NCBI GenBank assembly: GCA_937958235.1
Contig: CALFGG010000083.1
Span: 1 to 15,584, forward strand
Direction: 5' to 3'
Source: an uncultured Candidatus Saccharibacteria bacterium
Lineage (GTDB): Bacteria > Patescibacteriota > Saccharimonadia > Saccharimonadales > Saccharimonadaceae
Length of the DNA stretch: 15,584 nt
Within the stretch, counting starts at the first letter, position 1. Each line of letters starts with the position of its first letter. Made by a program: the position numbers and the translations under genes. The notes below the pieces were generated by a model. The model had not been told where the DNA came from. It saw only the letters and a list, made by a program, of their open reading frames with translations, and made no database searches. Of the stretch, positions 1 to 7,155 are shown piece after piece.

Positions 1-125
1 ATCATTATCAAGCTTGCTTAAAAATGAGATTCTCTCCGTCCATAATTCCGAAAACTCTTTTTCTTCTTTCATATTAAAGAACAATGTTATAAAAACTTCT
101 TCACCTTTAAAAACAGCAAGTATTC
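1..125. other. Possible chimeric or inverted segment at window edge
   Basis: This stretch is poor in G and rich in C and T, the reverse of the rest of the + strand. Read on the - strand it is an uninterrupted, Glu/Lys-rich frame with a natural look (for example MKEEKEFSELW), while the + strand reading is Ser-rich and does not match the ABC family until about base 108-131. It may be the end of another gene joined to the ABC gene by rearrangement or by misassembly at a contig end. Confidence 0.35.
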
Positions 126-1576
126 CAGGAACTACAAATGATGTATCACAAGTGCAGCAAACAATGGTGATGTGTCTTTCGATGTTGGTGCGTGCACCAT
201 TAATGGCAGTGGGGGCGGTAGTGCAGGCTTTTGTAGTGGCGCCGGATATGACCTGGATTATTGCTCTAGCAATTGGTATTCTTTTGATTTTCTCAATTGT
301 GATTATAGGATCAGTGATGCCAAAATTTGCAGTTTTTCAGAAGATGATGGATAGAATCAATCTGCTTACTAGAGAGAATCTGACTGGGGTGAGGGTGATT
401 AGAGCCTTAAATAAGGAAGATTACGAGGAAAAGAAGTTTAAAAAGGCGAATGAAGAATTAACGAAGACAGATCTTTCGATTGTGAGAATTATGCAATTAC
501 AGACACCGATTATGATGTTAGTGTTTAATATGACTTCGTTGTTTGCAATTTGGGTAGGGGTTTCAAGACTATCGTTTGATATGAGTTACCTTGGTAAGAT
601 GATTGCGTTTATGCAGTATGCTACACAGGTGATTATGTCATTCTTGTTTTTGACAATGTTGTTTGTATTAATTCCTAGGGCAAATGTTTCGGCAAAGCGA
701 ATTAATGAGGTTTTAGTGACAAAATCAAAAATTGTATTCCCAGAAAAATCTCTTGATACGCCAAAATCAAAAACAAGTGTGGAATTTAGAAATGTAAGTT
801 TTGGTTATAAAACAACCGATGGGAAGATTTTGGACAATATTAATTTTATTGCGGAGGCAGGAAAGACAACGGCCTTCATCGGCTCGACTGGTTCTGGAAA
901 ATCGACACTGATTAATTTAGTGCCAAGGTTTTACGATGCTACAGAAGGGCAGATTTTGATTAACGGGGTAGAGATTCAGAATTATTCTGAGGCTGATTTG
1001 ATTAATCGAATTGGCTTAGTACCACAAAAGGGGTATCTATTTGGAGGGACGGTGTGTTCAAATATTTTGTTCGGGGTGAAAAATGGATCAGATGAGCAAA
1101 TGAAGAAGGCAGCGGAAGTTGCACAGGCAGCCGAATTCATTGAGAAGATGCCTAAAAAATATGATACGGAAATCTCGGAAGGGGGAACTAATGTCTCTGG
1201 TGGACAAAGGCAGCGTTTGTCAATCGCAAGAGCAGTGGCGAAAAATCCAGAAATTTATGTATTTGATGATGCATTTTCGGCTCTGGATATGAAGACAGAT
1301 AGAAATTTAAGAAAGGCCTTAAAGAAAATAACGGAAGATTCTGTAGTGTTAGTTGTGGCACAAAGAATTAATACGATTCGAGACGCTGAACAGATTATTG
1401 TGTTGGAGCAAGGCAAGATTGTTGGGAAGGGGACGCATTATGAATTGCTAAAGAGTTGTCGGGTGTATCTTGAGATTGCTAAGTCGCAGTTTTCTGAAAA
1501 AGAGTTAGAAGCGGAACTAGCTTTAACTCATGGAAAAAACACGGGAAATAGAATGAGCCAGAAAGGGGAGAAATAA
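2..1576 (+). CDS. ABC exporter half-transporter with degenerate ATP site (5'-partial)
   Basis: Half of a type IV-fold ABC exporter: membrane helices followed by a nucleotide-binding domain. The frame is open to the window edge, so the true start lies outside; a TTG at 14 is not a convincing start. Counting from that TTG, hydrophobic segments lie at about residues 55-100 and 195-230, with a coupling region between. Walker A GSTGSGKS is at 290-297, signature SGGQ at 395-398, Walker B ends in Asp-Asp at 418-419 instead of Asp-Glu, and the H-loop has Gln450 instead of His. Loss of both the catalytic Glu and the switch His is the hallmark of the degenerate subunit in heterodimeric exporters such as TM287/288 and BmrCD. 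Its partner starts one base after its stop. The exported substrate cannot be told; drug, lipid or peptide are all possible. The first ~40 residues do not resemble the family, which would need about 100 more N-terminal residues (see findings). Confidence 0.9.
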   Translation, partial: SLSSLLKNEILSVHNSENSFSSFILKNNVIKTSSPLKTASIPGTTNDVSQVQQTMVMCLSMLVRAPLMAVGAVVQAFVVAPDMTWIIALAIGILLIFSIVIIGSVMPKFAVFQKMMDRINLLTRENLTGVRVIRALNKEDYEEKKFKKANEELTKTDLSIVRIMQLQTPIMMLVFNMTSLFAIWVGVSRLSFDMSYLGKMIAFMQYATQVIMSFLFLTMLFVLIPRANVSAKRINEVLVTKSKIVFPEKSLDTPKSKTSVEFRNVSFGYKTTDGKILDNINFIAEAGKTTAFIGSTGSGKSTLINLVPRFYDATEGQILINGVEIQNYSEADLINRIGLVPQKGYLFGGTVCSNILFGVKNGSDEQMKKAAEVAQAAEFIEKMPKKYDTEISEGGTNVSGGQRQRLSIARAVAKNPEIYVFDDAFSALDMKTDRNLRKALKKITEDSVVLVVAQRINTIRDAEQIIVLEQGKIVGKGTHYELLKSCRVYLEIAKSQFSEKELEAELALTHGKNTGNRMSQKGEK

Positions 1577-1577
1577 A

Positions 1578-3380
1578 ATGCACGGTAAGAGCATGAGTTC
1601 ACAGGGACCAAAAGATTTTAAATCGGCATTAAGACGTTTTTGGCTTTCAATAAGAGAGTGGAAGGTGAAAATTATCGTGGCGTCGATATTGTCGTTGGTG
1701 TCAACGCTTTTGATGGTGTTTGGTCCTATGATTTTAGGAATGATGACAACTTCGGCAACGGAATCGTTAAAAAATCAGGGTGCAATAAATTGGACAGAGA
1801 TTAACTTCTTAGGTTTTGTATTAATTGCAACTTTTCTATTATCGGCAGTGATCTCTTATATTCAAGGTGTGGTGACTTCGTCGTTGTCGGTCTTATATGA
1901 GAAGAAACTAAGAAATAGTATCTTGGAGAAGATGAGGAAGCTGCCAATTGGTTACTTTGATAAAACGCCGAATGGTGATGTGATGTCTAGGATGATTAAT
2001 GACGTGGATACAATTTCTGTTTCTTTTGCGGAAACTTTAACCCAGATAATTACAAGCTTTACAATGTTGTTTGGATATCTTGCAATTATGTTGTATCTTT
2101 CAATAACGTTATCATTGATTGCTATTATCGCCGTACCAATTTCAACTATTTTTATTTCGGTCATATTAAAGAAGGCAAAGGTATATTTTGCGGCTGAAAG
2201 AGCAACGCTGGGTAAATTAAATTCGATTATTGAGGAGAACTTTAGTGGCCAGTTGATTATTAAAGCAAATAATCATGCAGGTAAGTCAATTAAGAGTTTC
2301 GATAAGATAAATACTAGGCTATACGAAGAAAGTAGACGAGCACAGTTTTTAAGTTCGCTAACATTTCCACTAACACATGTATTTTTAAACTTGGCATATG
2401 CTGGGGTGTGTATGTTGGGTGGTTATTATGTAATTTCAGGAGCAATTTCAATTGGTGGAATACAAGCATTTATCCAGTATCTAAATCGCTTCAATAGGCC
2501 AATTACTGAAGTGGCACAGCTTTCAAGTACGATTCAGCAGATTTTGGCAGCAGCAGAAAGAATCTTCAACTTCCTTGAAGAGACGGAAGAAACCCCAGAA
2601 GTGGAAAAAAGTTTATTTAAGCAAATCATGAATAAGGATCGTAAATTTCTTGGTGAGGTGGAGTTTAGAGACGTTAACTTTAGTTATGACGTAAAGCCTG
2701 TGATTAAGAATTTCTCAGTGAAAATTAAACCTGGGATGCAGGTGGCAATTGTGGGGCCGACGGGAGCGGGAAAGACTACGATTGTAAACTTGTTAATGCG
2801 ATTCTTTGATCCTAATGATGGCGAGATTTTGATTGATGGAGTGGAGACTAAGAAAATGCGACGCGATGAAGTGCGTGATTTATTCGGGATGGTCTTACAA
2901 GATACATGGTTATTCTCAGGGACAATTATGGAGAATTTGAAATACGGAGCAAAGAAGATTTCGGATGAAGATGTTTATAAAGCGGCAAAACTGGTGGGGG
3001 TAGATCATTTTATTAAGTCGCTACCCAATGGTTATCAAACGGTGATTTCGGAAGACTCGGACAATATTTCGGCTGGAGAAAAACAATTGATGACAATTAC
3101 GAGAGCGGTGATTAGCGAGCCGATGATGATGATTTTGGATGAGGCAACTTCTAATGTGGACACACGTACTGAGCAATTAATCCAGGATGCGTTTTCAAAG
3201 CTTACAAAGGGGAGAACTTCCTTTGTGATCGCACATCGGTTGTCGACAATTCGAGAGGCTGATTTGATTTTGGTAATGCGGGAGGGAAATATCATTGAGC
3301 AAGGCAATCATAAGGAATTGATCGCAAAGAATGGCTTCTATGCGGAGCTTTATAATTCGCAGTTTAGTGAAGATGTGTAG
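1578..3380 (+). CDS. ABC exporter half-transporter with catalytic Glu (partner subunit)
   Basis: Full-length half-transporter of 600 residues, the usual size for the family. A transmembrane domain fills about residues 25-330, followed by a nucleotide-binding domain: Walker A GPTGAGKT at 393-400, signature SAGEK from residue 498, Walker B LDEATS with catalytic Glu522, and H-loop His553. Its Walker B and H-loop are intact but its signature deviates from SGGQ. In a heterodimer this altered signature faces the degenerate Walker B/H-loop of the upstream subunit, while its own intact site faces the upstream subunit's normal SGGQ, giving one active and one degenerate ATP site. The ATG is one base after the upstream stop and is preceded by a purine-rich Shine-Dalgarno (AAAGGGGAG), so the pair is co-translated as one operon. 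Substrate unknown; no neighbouring gene points to it. Confidence 0.93.
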   Translation: MHGKSMSSQGPKDFKSALRRFWLSIREWKVKIIVASILSLVSTLLMVFGPMILGMMTTSATESLKNQGAINWTEINFLGFVLIATFLLSAVISYIQGVVTSSLSVLYEKKLRNSILEKMRKLPIGYFDKTPNGDVMSRMINDVDTISVSFAETLTQIITSFTMLFGYLAIMLYLSITLSLIAIIAVPISTIFISVILKKAKVYFAAERATLGKLNSIIEENFSGQLIIKANNHAGKSIKSFDKINTRLYEESRRAQFLSSLTFPLTHVFLNLAYAGVCMLGGYYVISGAISIGGIQAFIQYLNRFNRPITEVAQLSSTIQQILAAAERIFNFLEETEETPEVEKSLFKQIMNKDRKFLGEVEFRDVNFSYDVKPVIKNFSVKIKPGMQVAIVGPTGAGKTTIVNLLMRFFDPNDGEILIDGVETKKMRRDEVRDLFGMVLQDTWLFSGTIMENLKYGAKKISDEDVYKAAKLVGVDHFIKSLPNGYQTVISEDSDNISAGEKQLMTITRAVISEPMMMILDEATSNVDTRTEQLIQDAFSKLTKGRTSFVIAHRLSTIREADLILVMREGNIIEQGNHKELIAKNGFYAELYNSQFSEDV

Positions 3381-3394
3381 AAACTGAACTCTTG

Positions 3395-3403
3395 TGTTAC
3401 TAT
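3395..3403 (+). promoter_or_regulatory. Extended -10 promoter of the tdk operon
   Basis: TGTTACTAT fits the extended -10 pattern TGnTATAAT. Initiation would fall near base 3410, leaving a ~20-base leader with a Shine-Dalgarno. The box overlaps a small inverted repeat, ACTAT-agag-ATAGT (3399-3412), which could be an operator or chance. Confidence 0.5.
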
Positions 3404-3429
3404 AGAGATAGTAATACTAGGAGGATGCT

Positions 3430-4068
3430 GTGGCGAAACTATATTTCAGATACGGTGCAATGGGCTGCGGAAAGACAATGCAGCTTTTACAGGTAGCTTT
3501 TAATTATGAAGAGCGCGGACATCAGGTCTGTGTGATGAAACCAAAGACGGATACTAAGAATGGTGAGAAGTTGTTAACCAGGATTGGGCCGGAGCGAGTG
3601 ACGGATTTTTGTTTTGAGAAAGAAGACGATCTCTTTAGTTATTTGAAAAAACATATTAAGGATAAGAAAATTTCCTGTGTACTCGTTGATGAGGCACAGT
3701 TTTTGACGTCAAAACAAGTGGATCAGTTGATGAAAGTGACGACGGATCTTGAAGTGCCAGTAATGGCTTATGGCTTAAGATTAAACTTTAGGTTGACTGA
3801 TGGTGGTTTTGAAGGGGCAACTAGATTATTACAGATGGCGCACGATATCGATGAAATTAAAACGATATGTGAGTGCGGACGTAAAGCAACGCTGAACGCG
3901 CGGTTTTTGAATGGGGAGTTTATGGCGGATGGCCCGGATGTCTTAATTGATGATGGCACCTCAGAGGTTGAGTATAGGGCAATTTGTCCAAAATGTTACT
4001 CTGAATACGCAGCAGGAAAGAAAAAAGGCGGGGAAATTTTGAAAAAGCATGCGGCAGGAGTGAAATAA
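3430..4068 (+). CDS. tdk: Thymidine kinase (type II)
   Basis: Phosphorylates thymidine to dTMP with ATP, the entry step of thymidine salvage in the cytoplasm. The 212-residue protein has P-loop GAMGCGKT (residues 9-16), Walker B DEAQF (87-91), the YGLR substrate segment near 116, and a zinc site made by Cys147/Cys149 and Cys186/Cys189, the normal layout of type II enzymes. The conserved YGLRTDF segment reads YGLRLNF. The start is GTG at 3430, set by a perfect AGGAGG at 3419-3424 five bases upstream; an ATG at 3425 is out of frame. The stop overlaps the ATG of the dTMP-kinase-like gene by one base (TAATG), so the two are translationally coupled, and together they form two consecutive steps toward dTTP. 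Confidence 0.95.
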   Translation: MAKLYFRYGAMGCGKTMQLLQVAFNYEERGHQVCVMKPKTDTKNGEKLLTRIGPERVTDFCFEKEDDLFSYLKKHIKDKKISCVLVDEAQFLTSKQVDQLMKVTTDLEVPVMAYGLRLNFRLTDGGFEGATRLLQMAHDIDEIKTICECGRKATLNARFLNGEFMADGPDVLIDDGTSEVEYRAICPKCYSEYAAGKKKGGEILKKHAAGVK

Positions 4069-4691
4069 TGTTGATTGTGATCGAGGGGCAAGATGCGACT
4101 GGAAAAGATACACAGGCGCGACTTCTGGCTGAATATCTAAGGGAGAAGGGCGAGATTGTGACCGCTTATTCGGAGTCGGGAACTGGTTCGGAGGATCCCT
4201 TCGTCTCTGAGATTTCTAAGTTAACATATAAAACTAAGCAAGATATTAACCATAGAACTAGAGTATTGCTATTCCTAGTCAATCGTTATGAACAATGGCG
4301 AAAGATTGCGGAGCCTGCGTTAAGGCGAGGTGAGACGGTGATTTTGACACGTAACTGGTTGTCGACTTTGATTTATGAAGGTTATGCTGGTGGGGTATCA
4401 AAATCGTTAATTTCGCGTTTGCATAAAGAAATTATGCCGGATTATTATTTTAAGCCTGACAGGATGGTAGTACTGACGCTGTCAGATGCGGAGAGGCAAC
4501 GTAGACTAAATACGCAGGCGGTCGAACAAGGTCGAGTGGGTGAAGTATTAAAAACACAGCCAACAGAGTTTCAGAAAAAGGTGAATGAAGCATATCTTAA
4601 GGTGGCGAAGGAAATGAAGTTGCAGTGCCTGGATGCGGGGGGAACGATTGATGAAGTACAAGAGGAATTGAGAAAATTATTTGCATTATAA
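4068..4691 (+). CDS. tmk: Thymidylate (dTMP) kinase-like protein
   Basis: Predicted to phosphorylate dTMP to dTDP. The 207-residue length fits thymidylate kinases. P-loop GQDATGKDT spans residues 7-15; RTRVLLFLVNRYEQW corresponds to the family's RTELLLFxADRAQH base-binding helix; VILTRNW sits where most family members have the DR(Y/H) motif. That motif's Asp is replaced by Thr, and the usual TREPGGT loop reads SESGTGS, so substrate handling may differ from the standard enzyme. A broader dNMP or nucleoside kinase role cannot be excluded. The ATG overlaps the tdk stop and has CAGGAG upstream. The position directly after tdk strongly supports a role in thymidine salvage. Confidence 0.85.
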   Translation: MLIVIEGQDATGKDTQARLLAEYLREKGEIVTAYSESGTGSEDPFVSEISKLTYKTKQDINHRTRVLLFLVNRYEQWRKIAEPALRRGETVILTRNWLSTLIYEGYAGGVSKSLISRLHKEIMPDYYFKPDRMVVLTLSDAERQRRLNTQAVEQGRVGEVLKTQPTEFQKKVNEAYLKVAKEMKLQCLDAGGTIDEVQEELRKLFAL

Positions 4692-4692
4692 G

Positions 4693-5352
4693 ATGAAGTG
4701 TTTTGATGAGAGTTGGCGGGGGTTTTTGGAGGAAGAATTCTCAAAGGCTTATTTTAAAAAATTAGCTGATTTTTTACATGAAGAATATGAGAAAAAGACG
4801 ATTTTTCCGGAAAAAGGCTCGGTGTTTAGGGCTTTTTTGACTGATTTAAATAAAATAAAGGTAGTTGTTTTGGGGCAAGACCCATATCATACGCCAGGAG
4901 TGGCGGATGGGTTGGCTTTTTCGGTTAAAAAAGGTGGAAAATACATAGCACCTAGTCTCCTGAATATTTACAAGGAAATCGATGCGGATATGGGAGAGCA
5001 CATGAATCCAGATGGTGATCTTTCGAGTTGGCAGGAGCAGGGAGTGTTGCTACTAAATAATGTATTGACAGTGGAGGCGCATAAAGCTGGCTCGCATAGA
5101 GGAAAAGGGTGGGAAATTTTTTCGAAGAACTGCGTGGAATATTTAAATAAAAATCGTGAAAATTTGGTATTTATTTTGTGGGGAAGAGATGCTAGAGGTA
5201 AAAAGGTATTAATTGATCAAGAGAGACACCTAGTTTTAGAATCGGCTCACCCCTCGCCACTTTCGGCTCATAATGGATTCTTTGGTTCTAGGCCATTTTC
5301 GAAAACAAATGAATATTTGAAGTCGAAGGGCCTCGAAGAAATTAAGTGGTAA
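4693..5352 (+). CDS. ung: Uracil-DNA glycosylase (family 1)
   Basis: Removes uracil from DNA, produced by cytosine deamination or dUMP incorporation, and starts base-excision repair. The 219-residue protein carries the family-1 signatures: GQDPYH with catalytic Asp63 and His66, the SSWQEQGVLLLN segment with the uracil-binding Asn, and the HPSPLSAH minor-groove loop starting at His186. I chose the ATG at 4693, one base after the tmk stop; a TTG four codons earlier would lie inside the end of tmk. The Shine-Dalgarno is weak (GAGGAA, well upstream), so it is probably translated by coupling. It is the last gene of the tdk-tmk-ung operon and is followed by a terminator. Its grouping with dTTP synthesis makes sense because a low dTTP/dUTP ratio raises uracil in DNA. 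Confidence 0.96.
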   Translation: MKCFDESWRGFLEEEFSKAYFKKLADFLHEEYEKKTIFPEKGSVFRAFLTDLNKIKVVVLGQDPYHTPGVADGLAFSVKKGGKYIAPSLLNIYKEIDADMGEHMNPDGDLSSWQEQGVLLLNNVLTVEAHKAGSHRGKGWEIFSKNCVEYLNKNRENLVFILWGRDARGKKVLIDQERHLVLESAHPSPLSAHNGFFGSRPFSKTNEYLKSKGLEEIKW

Positions 5353-5363
5353 AAATATTGGAC

Positions 5364-5397
5364 TAAAAAAAGAACCCCTTGCGGGGTGTCTTTTTTA
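5364..5397. terminator. Bidirectional terminator between ung and pilin gene
   Basis: Stem ACCCC (5374-5378), loop TTGC, stem GGGGT (5383-5387), flanked by an A-run on the left and a T-run on the right, so it can stop transcription from both sides. The pilin stop codon (5395-5397, - strand) lies inside the T-run. Confidence 0.85.
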
Positions 5398-6060
5398 AAG
5401 TGGTTGACAGATTGAGCCGCCGCCTTCTTTCTTATAAAGGATGGCAACTTTGCGTGAACCGGAAGCATGAATAGCGTCTGGGCCTTCGCAGGTGGCATTG
5501 GTGACGATGCTGATAGTGTGACCTTTGGTACCACTTTGTTCGTAAGGGTTGCCGGCTGTGACGTCTTCTACACCGTTTGGACTGCCCTCAGATTGGTCAC
5601 GCCAGGTAGAAGCTGAACGTTGACCGTTGTTACAAATTTTGGTCTCTGCATTATAAGAAGTAGCTTCACGGCAGGAGGAAATGGATAGAGAGTACGGGCC
5701 ACCTTCTGGGTCAACAAACTTATCTTTATCTTCTTTACCAATGATTAGGTAGGAATCGTAGAAATAGGCCCAAGATTGGTGATTAAGAGTACGGGAAATG
5801 TTTTGGTCGACTTCAGTGTGTCCAGAGACGTAGGAGCCAAATTTGTCTGAAGGAATAGCGCCACTGTTATTTGACTGATAGTTGGTTAGGGCAGCAGCGA
5901 GTCTGGAGATGTCAGAGGTGCGCTGGGTGTCGCGGCGGTTGCGTTGGAGAGCAGGAAGGGCGATGAAGACCATAAGGAAGATAAGACCGGCGATACCAAG
6001 TACCAAGACAACCTCGATGATGGTGAAGCCTTTTTTGTTATTTAGATTTTGATTTGCCAT
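5395..6060 (-). CDS. Type IV pilin (prepilin) with N-terminal methylation motif
   Basis: Structural subunit of a type IV pilus or pseudopilus. The leader is 11 residues ending KKG, with cleavage expected between Gly11 and Phe12 (KKG^FTIIEV), and Glu16 is the conserved +5 glutamate used in subunit assembly. A hydrophobic helix covers about 12-37, and the mature protein has about 210 residues. Four cysteines (130, 143, 191, 218) allow two disulfides; the last closes the C-terminal end as in the pilin D-region. The ATG has a Shine-Dalgarno (AAAGGA) four bases upstream and its own promoter. The prepilin peptidase that would process it is the divergent neighbour. No other pilus gene (pilB, pilC, pilM) is in the window. 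Whether it is a major or minor pilin cannot be told. Confidence 0.9.
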   Translation of the reverse strand: MANQNLNNKKGFTIIEVVLVLGIAGLIFLMVFIALPALQRNRRDTQRTSDISRLAAALTNYQSNNSGAIPSDKFGSYVSGHTEVDQNISRTLNHQSWAYFYDSYLIIGKEDKDKFVDPEGGPYSLSISSCREATSYNAETKICNNGQRSASTWRDQSEGSPNGVEDVTAGNPYEQSGTKGHTISIVTNATCEGPDAIHASGSRKVAILYKKEGGGSICQPL

Positions 6061-6106
6061 TTGATCCTTTCTTTTTAGTCAAGTTTTTGGCGTGTTTCTT
6101 ATGCAA

Positions 6107-6135
6107 ATAATAATAAAATCTCATAGAAAAATCAA
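6107..6135 (-). promoter_or_regulatory. Promoter of the pilin gene
   Basis: On the - strand TTGATT (complement of 6130-6135), a 17-base spacer and TATTAT (complement of 6107-6112). This is a classical -35/-10 pair with a leader of about 40 bases containing a Shine-Dalgarno, unlike the short promoters of several other genes here. Confidence 0.55.
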
Positions 6136-6143
6136 GAGGCTTA

Positions 6144-6152
6144 TGCTAATAT
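6144..6152 (+). promoter_or_regulatory. Extended -10 of the prepilin peptidase gene (leaderless)
   Basis: TGCTAATAT ends seven bases before the GTG at 6160. No Shine-Dalgarno fits in between, so the transcript should start at or next to the start codon. Confidence 0.5.
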
Positions 6153-6159
6153 ACAGATA

Positions 6160-7116
6160 GTGTTAGTGGTGCTTTATCTAGTATTTTTTGTGGTGGGGGC
6201 GGTTTTTGGATCATTTGCATGCTGTCAGGCTTATCGGATTCGATATAAGGAAGAGGGAAAGAGGATTGGTGGACGTTCAGAGTGTCTTTTTTGTCATCAC
6301 CGACTGGCTTGGTATGAATTAATCCCGATTGTATCATGGGTATTACAGGGGGGACGTTGTCGGCAATGCGGAAAGAAGATTGGGGGAATTGAGATTACTT
6401 CAGAAGTGGCGATGGGATTAATTTTTTGTGGAATTTTGAGTTTATTTTTTAAACAAGTGAACGTAATGGGATTTTGGCAAAGAGGGGGGTATGATTTCTG
6501 GCGAAATTTTGACATTGAACTTTTGGTGAGAATTTTTACTAATCCGTTGATTATAGTAAGGGCATTAATTCTTATGGTAAGTGCGGTATTATTTTGGATT
6601 TTGGTGGTTTACGACTCGAAGTGGCAAAGGTTACCTAGTTGGATTTTATATGTGTTGATAGGCCTTGGTGTTGGTTACTTTGTTTTGAATGAGCTGGTGA
6701 GACTTGGAATAATCTCGGAACTAAGATATTGGTCTGGCTCAAAATTGCTTAGTGTGCAATCTGGGGCGACTAGGCAGGCGAGTGAAGTTATTAAGAATGA
6801 TTTATTTACTTTGGTGAGCAGTATTTTAGTGTTGCCGGGCTTATATTTTTTAATGTATAAAATTTCAAAAGAACGGTTAGTAGGGGGAGGAGATTATTTG
6901 TTGGCTTTAGCGGCAGTATTATTTTTGGGAAGATTCGAACTGTCGCTGACGTTACTTTTTGTAGCGAATTTGTTGGCATTAGGATTTAATGCGAAGATAA
7001 TTATGCAGAAGAAAAAGGTGCGAGTGCCATTTGGTCCGTATCTAATTATGGGATTTTGGTTGGTTTTGCTGTTTGCTAGAGAGATTCTTTTGTATCTCTA
7101 TGTAGTGGCGGTATAG
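6160..7116 (+). CDS. pilD: Prepilin peptidase (A24 family, bifunctional leader peptidase/methyltransferase)
   Basis: Integral membrane aspartic protease that cuts the leader from type IV prepilins and methylates the new N-terminus. The N-terminal domain has the tetra-Cys zinc motif of bifunctional enzymes, Cys42/Cys45 and Cys67/Cys70. The catalytic aspartates are Asp152 in VVYDSKWQRLP and Asp245 in the GGGDYLL (GxGD-type) motif. Several hydrophobic helices are visible from residue 2 onward. At 318 residues it is a little longer than typical, because of extra sequence at about 165-225 between the two aspartates. The start is the GTG at 6160 seven bases after the -10 box; GTGs at 6166 and 6169 are alternatives. 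It diverges from the pilin gene across a 99-base gap, so enzyme and substrate are neighbours under separate promoters. Confidence 0.93.
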   Translation: MLVVLYLVFFVVGAVFGSFACCQAYRIRYKEEGKRIGGRSECLFCHHRLAWYELIPIVSWVLQGGRCRQCGKKIGGIEITSEVAMGLIFCGILSLFFKQVNVMGFWQRGGYDFWRNFDIELLVRIFTNPLIIVRALILMVSAVLFWILVVYDSKWQRLPSWILYVLIGLGVGYFVLNELVRLGIISELRYWSGSKLLSVQSGATRQASEVIKNDLFTLVSSILVLPGLYFLMYKISKERLVGGGDYLLALAAVLFLGRFELSLTLLFVANLLALGFNAKIIMQKKKVRVPFGPYLIMGFWLVLLFAREILLYLYVVAV

Positions 7117-7155
7117 ACCGGGGTTTAGTAGAATTGAAATCGTGAGGCGAAAAAA

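Noticed and set aside
4681..4692. TTG start for ung
   Set aside because: It lies inside the end of tmk; the ATG at 4693 fits the protein family better.
7110..7121. CGGT-atag-ACCG hairpin at the end of pilD
   Set aside because: Four base pairs overlapping the stop codon with no T-run; probably chance.
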